A stretch of 29,955 nucleotides of DNA from Planctomycetota bacterium (lineage in GTDB: Bacteria > Planctomycetota > Brocadiia > JAJRTI01): contig JAJRTI010000184.1 in assembly GCA_024278415.1 (NCBI GenBank), positions 1 to 29,955 of the forward strand, read 5' to 3'. Below, piece by piece: positions 14,912-24,224 of this stretch (its first letter is position 1; the number at the start of each line of letters is the position of its first letter). The position numbers were made by a program, and so were the translations under genes. Below the pieces are notes generated by a model that saw only the letters and a list, made by a program, of their open reading frames with translations, was not told where the DNA came from and searched no databases.

Positions 14912-16699
14912 ATGCCTTCTACTGAAATGAATTCCGACGCCGCCTCCATGGGCGTCATTGTTCGGGTGAACGGCCCGGTCGTCGAGGCGGTGAATCTGGC
15001 CGGGGCAGGGATGCTCGAAGTGGTGGAGGTCGGAGACGATCGACTCATCGGCGAGATCATTCGCCTCCAGGGCGACCGCGCCACGATCCAAGTCTACGAA
15101 AACACCAGCGGCTTGAAACCAGGCAGCGCGGTGCGAGCGACAGGCTCGCCGTTGTGTGTGAACTTGGGGCCGGGCATGATCGGCAACATTTACGACGGCA
15201 TCCAGCGTCCGCTTCGGGAGATTCGGGCCAAGAGCGGCGTGTACATTCGCCGCGGGGAGAAAGTGCCGCCGCTCGATGAAGAGAAGAAGTGGCGCTTTGT
15301 GCCGACGGTCAAGGCGGGCGAGGAGGTCAAGCCCGGGACGATCTTCGGCAAGATCCAAGAGACGCCGGCCGTGGAACATAGGCTCGGCGTTGCTCCAGGA
15401 GTCGAGGGAACCGTGGCCCACGTCGTGGACGCGGGAGAGTACTGCATCTCGGACGTCGTGCTCGCGGTCGAGACCGGCCATGGCGTGCACGAACAGACCA
15501 TGGTGCAACGCTGGCCGGCGCGGCAGGGCCGGCCGTACCGGAAAAAGACGGTCTCCACCGAGCCGCTGCTCACGGGCCAGCGGATTATCGATACGTTCTT
15601 CCCCATCGCGAAAGGCGGAACGGCCGCGATCCCCGGCGGGTTCGGCACTGGCAAGACGATGACGCAGCACGCGTTGGCCAAGTGGTCCGACGCGGACATC
15701 ATCGTGTACATCGGCTGTGGCGAGCGCGGGAACGAGATGACGGAAGTGCTGACCGACTTCCCGAAACTCATTGATCCCCGCTCAGGCCGGCCGCTGCTGG
15801 AGCGCACCATTCTCATCGCCAACACGTCGAACATGCCCGTAGCAGCGCGCGAAGTGTGCATCTACACTGGCACGACCATGGCCGAATATTTTCGGGACAT
15901 GGGGTATCACGTCGCGATCATGGCCGACTCCACCTCTCGCTGGGCCGAGGCCTTGCGTGAGCTGTCGGGCCGGCTCGAGGAGATGCCGGCGGACGAAGGC
16001 TTCCCTGCTTATCTGGCGACGCGGCTCGCCGACTTCTACGAGCGCGCGGGCATCGTGGACACGCTCAACGGCGAGCGAGGGTCGGTGAGCATGATCGGAG
16101 CCGTGAGCCCTCCTGGCGGCGACTTCTCCGAGCCGGTGACCCAACACACCAAGCGTTTCATCCGCGCCTTCTGGGCCCTCGACCGGCAGTTGGCCAACGC
16201 CCGGCATTACCCCTCCATCAGTTGGCTCGATAGCTACAGCGAATACGTGCCCGACGTGGAGGCCTGGTGGGCCAAAGAGCACCCCGACTGGGCGAGCCTG
16301 CGGACTGAGGCCCTCGATTTGCTTCAGCGCGAGGCGAAGCTTCAGCAGATCGTCAAACTCGTGGGCCCCGATGCGCTGCCCGACTCGCAACGGCTCGTGC
16401 TCTTTGTGGCTGACATGCTCAAGAACGGATTCCTACAGCAGAACGCGTTTGATGAGATCGACATGTACTGCCCGCCGGGAAAGCAGATTGCCCTATTGCA
16501 GATCATGATGACCATCTACCGTCGGGGCCGCACGATCATTGAGAAGGGCGCGCCCCTCCTGCGCCTGCGCGATTTGCCCAGCATGCAGGGCGTGATCCGG
16601 GCTAAGACGACAATCCCCAACGACGATACCGCGGGCATGGAGCAACTGGCCACACGGGTCAACCAAGAAATGGACGAGCTTGAGAAGGGCTTTGCCTGA
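14912..16699 (+). CDS. atpA: V/A-type ATPase catalytic subunit A
   Basis: A 595-aa catalytic subunit that hydrolyses or makes ATP. The start [18 protein letters not shown] region leads into the beta-barrel. The extra 'non-homologous' domain specific to V/A types spans about 105-185. The P-loop PGGFGTGKT is at 241-249, followed by [11 protein letters not shown] with the catalytic Glu, then [13 protein letters not shown] and the GERGSVS and [12 protein letters not shown] segments. Several in-frame starts exist (TTG 14897, ATG 14912, 14927, 14948). None has a good ribosome binding site; 14912 is a compromise. It ends 1 base before subunit B. Confidence 0.96.
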   Translation: MPSTEMNSDAASMGVIVRVNGPVVEAVNLAGAGMLEVVEVGDDRLIGEIIRLQGDRATIQVYENTSGLKPGSAVRATGSPLCVNLGPGMIGNIYDGIQRPLREIRAKSGVYIRRGEKVPPLDEEKKWRFVPTVKAGEEVKPGTIFGKIQETPAVEHRLGVAPGVEGTVAHVVDAGEYCISDVVLAVETGHGVHEQTMVQRWPARQGRPYRKKTVSTEPLLTGQRIIDTFFPIAKGGTAAIPGGFGTGKTMTQHALAKWSDADIIVYIGCGERGNEMTEVLTDFPKLIDPRSGRPLLERTILIANTSNMPVAAREVCIYTGTTMAEYFRDMGYHVAIMADSTSRWAEALRELSGRLEEMPADEGFPAYLATRLADFYERAGIVDTLNGERGSVSMIGAVSPPGGDFSEPVTQHTKRFIRAFWALDRQLANARHYPSISWLDSYSEYVPDVEAWWAKEHPDWASLRTEALDLLQREAKLQQIVKLVGPDALPDSQRLVLFVADMLKNGFLQQNAFDEIDMYCPPGKQIALLQIMMTIYRRGRTIIEKGAPLLRLRDLPSMQGVIRAKTTIPNDDTAGMEQLATRVNQEMDELEKGFA

Positions 16700-16700
16700 T

Positions 16701-18113
<1,413 letters not shown>

Positions 18114-18173
18114 CCCGTGCTGCGCGGCATTCGCTGCGCGGAGAGCACGAGCAGCCCACCACGAACCACGCGC

Positions 18174-18797
18174 ATGGCCAAGCTCAACGTTCCGCCCACA
18201 AAGAGCACGTACATCGACCTCAAGCGGCAGCTTGACTTCGCCAAGGAAGGGTACGATCTCCTGGAGCAGAAGCGCGAGATCCTCGTGATTGAGTTGATGC
18301 GGTACGTGGACCGGTCGAAGGTCGCGCAAAAGGAAGTGAATGAGAAGATGGAGGCGGCCTTCGTGGCACTGCGGGACGCGCAGGTGAGGCAAGGCTCGCT
18401 GGGCATGACCCGGGAAAGCGCAGGCGTGTCGTACGACCACCAGCTCCAGGTGAGCGAACATCGCCTGATGGGGCTGCGTGTGCCCGTGGTGGAGGCCGAG
18501 ACCGCGGCCCTGAAGCTTCAGTTCAGCCCCGGGGACGGCAGCGCGTGCAGCGACGAGGCCATGTCGCGGTTCCTGGATGCGCTCGCCAGCATCGCCAAGC
18601 TCGCACAGATCGAGACAACGGTGTGGCGCTTGGCGCGGGAAGTCAAAAAGACACAGCGCCGCGTGAACGCCCTCGAAAAGATCTTCATTCCGGACTATAC
18701 TGAAACTTTAGACTACATCAACAGCAGCTTGGAGGAGAAGGAGCGCGAAGCGTTCTTCATGATGAAGATGGTCAAGCGTAGAGCTGAGACCCCTTAG
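18174..18797 (+). CDS. atpD: V/A-type ATPase subunit D
   Basis: A 207-aa rotor-shaft subunit made of two long antiparallel helices: the N-terminal part (KLNVPPTKSTYIDLKRQLDF, then LLEQKREILVIELMRYVD) and the C-terminal part (VKKTQRRVNALEKIFIPDY, then EEKEREAFFMMKMVKR) are the most conserved ends, as known for the family. It transmits torque between the A/B ring and the C subunit/proteolipid ring. The frame is open upstream to 18117, but homology begins at ATG 18174, 60 bp after the B stop. Confidence 0.93.
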   Translation: MAKLNVPPTKSTYIDLKRQLDFAKEGYDLLEQKREILVIELMRYVDRSKVAQKEVNEKMEAAFVALRDAQVRQGSLGMTRESAGVSYDHQLQVSEHRLMGLRVPVVEAETAALKLQFSPGDGSACSDEAMSRFLDALASIAKLAQIETTVWRLAREVKKTQRRVNALEKIFIPDYTETLDYINSSLEEKEREAFFMMKMVKRRAETP

Positions 18798-18818
18798 CCC
18801 AAGAGCGAGCCCACCGCA

Positions 18819-19286
18819 ATGGCGCGACCCCAGACATTCCAGACGATCCTGCTATTCGTGGACAGTTCCGACGCCGGCATGGCCGCGGCGGCCAAGGCCA
18901 TCGAGATCGCCAAGAAGGAAGGCGCGACGCTCCTTGGCGTTTCAGTGGTGGACACGGATACGCTGAACATGCTGCTGAAGACGAAAATCTTCCTGGACGC
19001 CGAGCGCAAGGAATACGAGAGCGAGCTGGAGGGGCAAGCCGACAAGTATCAGCGCTACGTGGGGAAGCTCGCGGAGGCCGCAGGGGTCAAGGTGGATTTC
19101 CAGGTCCTGCGGGGCGTGCCCCATCGAGCCATCGCGGATGCGGCCAGGGAGGCCCACGCCGATTTGGTCGTGCTGGGAACGGCCAAGGAGTCGATCGGCC
19201 AGCGCTGCCTGTTGTCGAGGGAGCGGCAACTCATCCTGGCGGAGGTGGATTGCGCGGTCCTCCTCGTGCCAGCGGAAGGGGAGTAG
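18819..19286 (+). CDS. Universal stress protein (UspA) family protein
   Basis: A 155-aa single-domain protein of the UspA fold: TILLFVDSSDAGMAAAAKAIEIAKKEGATLLGVSVVD at the N-terminus and HADLVVLGTAKES...DCAVLLVP at the C-terminus. The ATP-binding signature Gly-x2-Gly-x9-Gly-Ser/Thr is not intact: only the first Gly of LGTAKESIG fits and the following glycines are missing, so it may belong to the non-nucleotide-binding class (inference). It begins 21 bases after subunit D on the same strand with no terminator between, and appears to be the last gene of the ATPase unit. The middle section (50-85) is a long charged helix. Confidence 0.85.
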   Translation: MARPQTFQTILLFVDSSDAGMAAAAKAIEIAKKEGATLLGVSVVDTDTLNMLLKTKIFLDAERKEYESELEGQADKYQRYVGKLAEAAGVKVDFQVLRGVPHRAIADAAREAHADLVVLGTAKESIGQRCLLSRERQLILAEVDCAVLLVPAEGE

Positions 19287-19303
19287 GAGGCGCCGGATTC
19301 GGC

Positions 19304-19351
19304 TTTGGGTTTTCGGTGCTGGGTTGTCGCGAAAACCGACAACCGAAAACC
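19304..19351. terminator. Long interrupted hairpin between convergent genes
   Basis: GGTTGTCG (19322-19329) pairs with CGACAACC (19337-19344), and GGTTTTC (19308-19314) with GAAAACC (19345-19351), leaving a 7-base bulge on the left arm. No T-run follows. The left arm has a 7-bp rhythm (TTTGGGT, TTTCGGT, GCTGGGT), like the other spacer repeats. It sits between the stress-protein stop and the pnp stop and may terminate both. Confidence 0.6.
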
Positions 19352-19384
19352 GGTCGCGTGCCCCGTGGGCTGCTGGCGGTGCGG

Positions 19385-21631
19385 TCAGTCCCGCCGGCCG
19401 CCTCGCCGGCCATCGCCTCTCGGAGGCCGGCCTCCGCGGCCAGAATCGTCGCGCCTGCCCCGAGGGCCGCGGTCCCGTCCGCCGCGATCGCGGCCTCTGT
19501 CGTCTCGGCCGCCGCGGCGGTCTCGTGAGCCGCCGCTGGGCGGAGGCGACGTCATCTCCCGTCCCTCCCGGGTCAGGCGAACGCGGCCCATGTCGCCGAT
19601 GGACGCGACGGTCACCCTCAGCCGGTCGCCGACCCTGATGACGTCGTCGATATTCTCGACGTAATCGTCCGACACGTCGGAGATGTGCAGGAGCCCTTCA
19701 GTTCCTGGCATGATCTCGATGAACGCGCCGTACCGTTGGACGCCGGTGACCACGCCGTCGTACGTTTGGCCTTCTTCGGGCCGCTGCGACATGAGGCGAA
19801 TGGTCTCCGCAGCCTCTTCGCCAAGCGCGGCATGATCCGAGACGATGTGGACAATGCCCTCATCTGCGATGTCGATCTTGGACTGGGTTCGCTCGACGAG
19901 CGCGCGGATGGTGGCGCCGCCAGGCCCAACGATCTTGCCGATCAACTCGGGATCGATCTTCACGTCGATCACGCGGGGCGCCAGCATCGAGAGCGGCCGC
20001 GGCTCGGACAAGGTCTGGCCCATAATAGGGAGAATGCCCCGGTTTGCCTCTTCGGCGAGGCGCAGCGCCTCCGCGGCCATCTCAACGGTGAGCCCCGTAT
20101 TCTTCACGTCCATCTGGATCGCGGTCACGCCTGTCTCGGTCGCGGCAACTTTGAAATCCATGTCGCCGTGGAAGTCCTCCTCGTCCATGATATCGGTGAG
20201 GAACTGGACTTGGTTGCCCTCTTCGACGAGTCCGATCGAGATGCCCGACACGGGCGCGGCGAGGGGAATCCCCGCGTCCATGAGCGCCAGGTTCGCGCCG
20301 CAGACGGTGGCCATCGAACTGGATGCGCAAGACTCCAAGATGTCTGAGACCACTCGAATGGTGTACGGGAAGTCGTCGTAGGCGGGCACGAGCGGCAGCA
20401 ACGCCTTGCGCGCGAGGAAGCCGTGGCCGATGTCCCGGCGCGAGGGCCCGCGGATGAAGCCAGCCTCGCCGACGGAGAAGGGGGGGAAGTTGTAGTGCAG
20501 GAGGAAACGCTCGTAGTACTCCCCTGTGAGTTCCTCCACGTGCTGCTCGTCCTCACGCGTCCCGAGGGTCGCCGCGACCGCGGCTTGGGTCTCCCCGCGC
20601 GAGAACACGGCCGATCCATGAGTCTTAGGCAAGATGCCCACGTGGCATTGGATGGGCCTGATCTGGCGCAAGTCCCGGCCGTCGCACCGCACGCCTTCGA
20701 CCGCAAGCTGCCGGAGCACGCGCTTGGTGGCATAACTCAAAGCCGCGGTGACGGCGGTCTCGTCGAGATCGGGATCCGCCTCCGCCATGCGTTCCTTCAC
20801 GCGCTCAGTGAGCGCGGCCATCTGCTGCTTGCGGGTGGCCTTGTCGGGCGCGCAGATGGCTTGGCGAAGGTCGTCCGCGAACAGATCCAGCACCTGCTGG
20901 AAATGGTCGGGCTTCTGGGAAACTTGGGCGAGGCTTGGAGCATCGGCGCCTGTCTCCTCGGCCAGTGCCTCAATGAGGTCAATGGTCTCCTGAGTGGCGT
21001 CGAACCCGAACGCGATCGCGTCGGCCACGTCGCTGGTGGGGATCTGCTTTCCGCCGAACTCGATCATGACGACGCGCTCGCGCGTGCAGGAGAGGGTCAA
21101 CTCGAAGTCGCTCTCTTCGAGTTGAGAGCGGGTGGGATTGAGCACGAAGTTCCCGTCGATGCGGCCGACCTTGGCGCAGCCGATGGGCGGGAGGCCCACC
21201 TGGGGGGCGAGGCGAAGTGCGGCCGCGCTCGCGAGCATGGAGAGTTGGGCTGGGTCGTTTTCCTTGTCCGCCGACAGCACCATGATTTGCACGCGGGTGT
21301 CGACGCGATAGTCGTCAGGGAAGAAGGGCCGAAGGGGGCGGTCGATCATGCGGGCCGCGACCGTTTCCGCGTCCTTGGGCCGGCCTTCGCGCTTGTTATA
21401 GCGGGAGCCGCGAATGAGCCCAGCCGCGTAGCTGCGCTCCATGTAGTCGATTGCGAAGGGCACGAACGAGAAGTCCGTTTTGCTCGGATCGACACAGAGC
21501 GCGGCGAGCACGACAGTGTCGCCGTATTGGGCCGTTATGGAGCAGGCGGCTTGTTTGGCCATGCGGCCAAACTCAAGGCTCAGAGTCCTGCCGGCAATCT
21601 CACGTTCTATCTTGGCGGGTCGAAGGGGCAA
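19385..21631 (-). CDS. pnp: Polynucleotide phosphorylase
   Basis: A 748-aa phosphorolytic 3'-5' exoribonuclease of RNA turnover. Two RNase PH-like halves (about 1-230 and 315-545) flank a helical linker. Asp486 and Asp492 in DFHGDMDFKVA (486-496) match the catalytic pair of the E. coli enzyme. The KH domain has IDPELIGKIVGPGGATIR (559-576) and the S1 domain TYDGVVTGVQRYGAFIE (623-639). The final 60 residues are an Arg/Gly/Asp-rich tail. The loop that in E. coli reads GSFFRREGRP is GSRYNKREGRP here (75-85). The TTG at 21631 has AGGGAG 7 bases upstream. rpsO, its usual upstream neighbour, is absent. Confidence 0.97.
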   Translation of the reverse strand: MPLRPAKIEREIAGRTLSLEFGRMAKQAACSITAQYGDTVVLAALCVDPSKTDFSFVPFAIDYMERSYAAGLIRGSRYNKREGRPKDAETVAARMIDRPLRPFFPDDYRVDTRVQIMVLSADKENDPAQLSMLASAAALRLAPQVGLPPIGCAKVGRIDGNFVLNPTRSQLEESDFELTLSCTRERVVMIEFGGKQIPTSDVADAIAFGFDATQETIDLIEALAEETGADAPSLAQVSQKPDHFQQVLDLFADDLRQAICAPDKATRKQQMAALTERVKERMAEADPDLDETAVTAALSYATKRVLRQLAVEGVRCDGRDLRQIRPIQCHVGILPKTHGSAVFSRGETQAAVAATLGTREDEQHVEELTGEYYERFLLHYNFPPFSVGEAGFIRGPSRRDIGHGFLARKALLPLVPAYDDFPYTIRVVSDILESCASSSMATVCGANLALMDAGIPLAAPVSGISIGLVEEGNQVQFLTDIMDEEDFHGDMDFKVAATETGVTAIQMDVKNTGLTVEMAAEALRLAEEANRGILPIMGQTLSEPRPLSMLAPRVIDVKIDPELIGKIVGPGGATIRALVERTQSKIDIADEGIVHIVSDHAALGEEAAETIRLMSQRPEEGQTYDGVVTGVQRYGAFIEIMPGTEGLLHISDVSDDYVENIDDVIRVGDRLRVTVASIGDMGRVRLTREGREMTSPPPSGGSRDRRGGRDDRGRDRGGRDRGPRGRRDDSGRGGRPPRGDGRRGGRRD

Positions 21632-21882
21632 AGTCAGTCTCCCTGCGCAGTAAGCGGGGCGCCAGACGGTGGGCTTGCGGTTGTGTGCGGCCTAAGCCAA
21701 GAGGAGGCGTAGCCGCTGCCCGTCTGGCACATCACATAGGGGGGAAGAAGGCGGCAAGACTGCCCCTCCCCGTAACTCGTTGGGCGTTGCATATGCGTTG
21801 CACCCGTGTCGTTGCCCCGGTGGCGAATGCGCGCCATGTCGCGGCGTGACAGCGATGATGCTAACCTCTTTACAGCAACGTG
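21632..21882 (-). other. pnp leader region
   Basis: About 245 nt separate the predicted transcription start (near 21876) from the TTG. The leader contains an inverted repeat CCGTCTGGC / GCCAGACGG (21720-21728 and 21661-21669), with about 50 bases in the loop, just upstream of the ribosome binding site. pnp leaders in other bacteria carry processed stem-loops used for autoregulation; a similar role here is inference. No ribosomal protein S15 gene is found. Confidence 0.45.
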
Positions 21883-21911
21883 ATTGTAGGAGGGACTGCC
21901 GCGAAAGTCAA
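21883..21911 (-). promoter_or_regulatory. Sigma-70-type promoter for pnp
   Basis: On the minus strand TTGACT (21911-21906) and TACAAT (21888-21883) are exactly 17 bp apart. The -10 differs from TATAAT at one base. Confidence 0.7.
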
Positions 21912-22027
21912 GTTGACGCGCAGGCCGACTGTGAAACAGACACGATGCGCGGGCGTCATGGAGTCGGGGGGGGGGCGACATCGCCTCGCCCTTTCGCCAG
22001 TCCTACGCCGTGCGGCTCTCCCTACGG
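21912..22027. other. Intergenic remainder upstream of the pnp promoter
   Basis: Together with the pnp leader this makes a gap of about 396 bp between pnp and the flavin-reductase-like gene, both on the minus strand. I see no further gene here; a G-rich stretch lies at 21965-21974. Confidence 0.5.
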
Positions 22028-22585
22028 CTACTTCCCACCCGGCCGCAGCCGCTCCCCCATTGCGTAGAAACCGCCGCGCACCATGGAGAAGAAGTCGAGC
22101 TTGTCCGGGTCGAGCTTGCCGTTCTCGTCGAGGAGATCCTCGTCGATGTGCTCAGCCACGGCCAAGCCTTGGAACAAATCGTGGTCGCCGATCTGGATCA
22201 CGTTCAACAACTGGCACTCGATGTTGACCGGGCACTCGGCGATGAGCGGCGCCTTGACCTTCGTGGCCGGCAACGGCGTGAGCCCGAACTCGTCGAACTT
22301 GTTCACGTCGCGGCCCGAGCGGCTGCCACACTTCAGCACTTGGTCGAGTATCTTGGACGTTGGCAGATTGACCACGAACTCGCCGGCCTCGCGCACGAGC
22401 TGGTGGCTGTAGCGCTCGATGGTCATGGCGATGCCCACGATGGGCGGGTTGCGGATGCTCAGGTTGAACGTTTCGCCCAACGTGATGATGTTGGGCTTGC
22501 CGTCCGCGTCGACGGACGTGATGAGTGCGGCCGGCGTGGGGTAGATGGGGCGAAAGATTTCAGTGCGCGTGACTTTGTTGGGCAT
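22028..22585 (-). CDS. Flavin reductase-like domain protein
   Basis: A 185-aa split-barrel FMN-binding protein of the flavin reductase-like family. Typical stretches are the opening TEIFRPIYPTPAALITSVDADGKPN with NIITL (the flavin-facing strand), FNLSIRNPPIVGIAM, REAGEFVVNLP and the CGSRSGRDVNKFDEFGLTPLPA segment. AECPVNIECQLLNVIQIGDHDLFQG matches the later strands. It is slightly longer at the C-terminus than many members (VRGGFYAMGERL). The family includes NAD(P)H:flavin reductases and oxidoreductases such as anaerobic flavoredoxins; the substrate is unknown. ATG 22585 has CCGGAG 7 bases upstream. It is monocistronic, with its own promoter. Confidence 0.87.
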   Translation of the reverse strand: MPNKVTRTEIFRPIYPTPAALITSVDADGKPNIITLGETFNLSIRNPPIVGIAMTIERYSHQLVREAGEFVVNLPTSKILDQVLKCGSRSGRDVNKFDEFGLTPLPATKVKAPLIAECPVNIECQLLNVIQIGDHDLFQGLAVAEHIDEDLLDENGKLDPDKLDFFSMVRGGFYAMGERLRPGGK

Positions 22586-22668
22586 GGTGGGGCTCCGGTT
22601 GTAGCCGAGACCGCCAGGGCTCGGGCCTGTGGGGTTCAGAAGACTGCACGGACTCAGAAGCGAGGCAT

Positions 22669-22697
22669 AGGGTAGTCACCCCGTGCAGGCTCGTCAA
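22669..22697 (-). promoter_or_regulatory. Sigma-70-type promoter for the flavin reductase-like gene
   Basis: On the minus strand TTGACG (22697-22692) and TACCCT (22674-22669) lie 17 bp apart. Expected leader is about 77 nt. Confidence 0.6.
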
Positions 22698-22730
22698 GGT
22701 GAGAGTTTCGTCATGGAAGTCGTCCTCGGC

Positions 22731-22758
22731 TTCCGTCGCGAGCGCTGCCTGCTATAAT
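22731..22758 (+). promoter_or_regulatory. Candidate promoter of the DNA methyltransferase gene
   Basis: A perfect TATAAT at 22753-22758 is preceded 16 bp upstream by TTCCGT (22731-22736), a poor -35. The leader would be about 28 nt with AGGAG at 22781-22785, 8 bases before the ATG. Confidence 0.55.
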
Positions 22759-22793
22759 GCTTCGCCTTCCATCCCATAGCAGGAGTAGTTCAA

Positions 22794-23711
22794 ATGCCCG
22801 AGCCTGTTGTCGTCCAGGCCGCTGGCGCCGAGTGCCGGCTTCACAACCAAGATTGCGTCCAAGGCATGGCCGGTATGCCGGCAGGGACGGTCAGTGTGAT
22901 CGTCACGTCGCCGCCGTACAACTTGGGCATCAAGTACGCGAAGTACGACGACACCCTGCCGCGGGATAAGTATCTGGATTGGACCGAGGCGTGGCTGAAG
23001 GAGGCGCGGCGCGTGCTGGCGGATGACGGTTCGCTTTTTCTGAACGTCGCGGGAATGCCTTCCGATCCCTGGGGGCCGTTCGACGTGCTCATGCGCGCGC
23101 GGGAGCTGTTCCAGCTCCAGAACGTCATCCACTGGGTCAAGTCGATCCACATTCCGAAGGAGGCCGTTGGCAAGCACTACGGCATCCTCAACGACGACCT
23201 CACCGTGGGCCACTACAAGCCGGTCAATAGCCCGCGGTTCCTCAACGATTGCCACGAGTACGTGTTCCATCTCACGAAGTCGGGCGACGTGGCGATCGAC
23301 CGCCTTGCGCTGGGCGTGCCATACCAGGACAAGAGCAATGTGAAGCGATGGAAGAGCGCGGGCAAGGACAAGCACTGCCGCGGCAACACGTGGTTCATCC
23401 CTTACAAGACCATCCAACGCCGAGATAAGGAACGTCCTCACCCCGCGAGCTACCCCATCGAACTGGCGGAGATGTGCATCAAGCTGCACGGGCTCGACAA
23501 GTGCGAGTTGGTGCTCGATCCTTTCTTGGGAATCGGCAACACCGCGGTCGCGTGTGCCCGCAACGAGGTGAACTGCGTAGGATTCGAGATCGACGAAGGG
23601 TACCTGGCCGAGGCGGAGCGACGCCTGCGGGAAGAGAGCACTGGTGCACTACAGTTCAAGGACACGTCCGTTGACGGGCCCTGTTTGTCGGCCCCAGAAC
23701 GAAGGCCTTGA
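22794..23711 (+). CDS. Site-specific DNA methyltransferase (N4-cytosine/N6-adenine)
   Basis: A 305-aa DNA methyltransferase of the N-4/N-6 family (beta-type motif order). The catalytic motif TSPPYNLG (38-45) comes first and the SAM-binding DPFLGIGNT (242-250) last. The TSPPY form is more usual for N4-cytosine than N6-adenine enzymes, but sequence alone does not settle this. The region between (LFLNVAGMPSDPWGP, the HYGILNDDLTVGHYKPVN segment, ECHEY-like NDCHEYVFHL) probably includes the recognition part. No restriction endonuclease or specificity gene is adjacent, so it looks like an orphan regulatory methylase. Its last codons overlap the next operon's -35 box. AGGAG supports ATG 22794. Confidence 0.9.
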   Translation: MPEPVVVQAAGAECRLHNQDCVQGMAGMPAGTVSVIVTSPPYNLGIKYAKYDDTLPRDKYLDWTEAWLKEARRVLADDGSLFLNVAGMPSDPWGPFDVLMRARELFQLQNVIHWVKSIHIPKEAVGKHYGILNDDLTVGHYKPVNSPRFLNDCHEYVFHLTKSGDVAIDRLALGVPYQDKSNVKRWKSAGKDKHCRGNTWFIPYKTIQRRDKERPHPASYPIELAEMCIKLHGLDKCELVLDPFLGIGNTAVACARNEVNCVGFEIDEGYLAEAERRLREESTGALQFKDTSVDGPCLSAPERRP

Positions 23712-23736
23712 CAGAGGATCGGGGCCGGCTATAATC
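23709..23736 (+). promoter_or_regulatory. Full-consensus sigma-70 promoter of the symporter operon
   Basis: TTGACA (23709-23714) and TATAAT (23731-23736), both perfect, are 16 bp apart. The -35 box overlaps the TGA stop of the methyltransferase gene. Initiation near 23743 gives a leader of about 205 nt. Confidence 0.75.
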
Positions 23737-23742
23737 CCTTTC

Positions 23743-23935
23743 CACTCGCCGCAGATCCCAGCCCTACCCACCCATACAGTCCCCTGGCTCCTGGGGGTCG
23801 GTCCGCTGGGGACGACCACCCGTTGGGGCAATCCCGCTTCGCTCAGCCAGCCTGTTGTTCGGTCCGGCCCGCGCCTCGCTCGCTCCGGCTAGCGGCCGGC
23901 TTCTCAGCCCAATCCGTTGTGTCACGGAACTCTTA
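23743..23935 (+). other. Long untranslated leader of the symporter operon
   Basis: About 205 nt without a credible reading frame separate the consensus promoter from the DUF4212 gene. It contains C/G-rich arms able to pair (GTCCCC near 23780 with GGGGAC near 23809). I recognise no known riboswitch. Confidence 0.4.
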
Positions 23936-23948
23936 GGAGGAACGCGCT

Positions 23949-24224
23949 GTGGAATCGACGCAGGATTCTCGCGATCAGGACTACTGGAAGGCCAATCTCA
24001 GAGTTGTGGCCATACTGCTCGGCGTTTGGTTCGTTGTGGGCCAAGTGTTGAGCATCTTCCTGGTGGAGCAGCTCGACAAGATCAAGATCGCCGGCTTCCC
24101 CTTGGGGTTCTGGTTAGCCCAGCAGGGCTCGATCTACGTGTTCGTCGTGTTGATATTTGTCTATGCCAAGTGGATGGAGAAGATCGACAAGGAGTTCGGC
24201 GTGGAGGAAGGGGGTGAAGCATGA
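23949..24224 (+). CDS. DUF4212 protein, small subunit of a sodium/solute symporter
   Basis: A 91-aa protein with two membrane helices (about 18-40, VVAILLGVWFVVGQVLSIFLV, and 55-75, LAQQGSIYVFVVLIFVYA). FPLGFWLAQQGSIYVFV between them is the conserved signature of DUF4212. The C-terminus WMEKIDKEFGVEEGGEA is acidic. In this family the small protein is always encoded immediately before a large symporter subunit, as here; the stop overlaps the next start by 4 bases (ATGA). GTG 23949 has AGGAGG about 8 bases upstream. Confidence 0.92.
   Translation: MESTQDSRDQDYWKANLRVVAILLGVWFVVGQVLSIFLVEQLDKIKIAGFPLGFWLAQQGSIYVFVVLIFVYAKWMEKIDKEFGVEEGGEA

Noticed and set aside
20423..21712. Long plus-strand frame of 429 codons antisense to pnp
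   Set aside because: It mirrors the complete, conserved pnp frame, has no ribosome binding site and no recognisable domain; GC-rich antisense frames of this length are expected here.
21634..21834. Possible small gene (67 codons from an ATG at 21834) in the pnp leader ending just before the pnp start
   Set aside because: Considered as rpsO or a leader peptide. The translation is Ser/Pro/Thr-rich and unlike S15, with no ribosome binding site.
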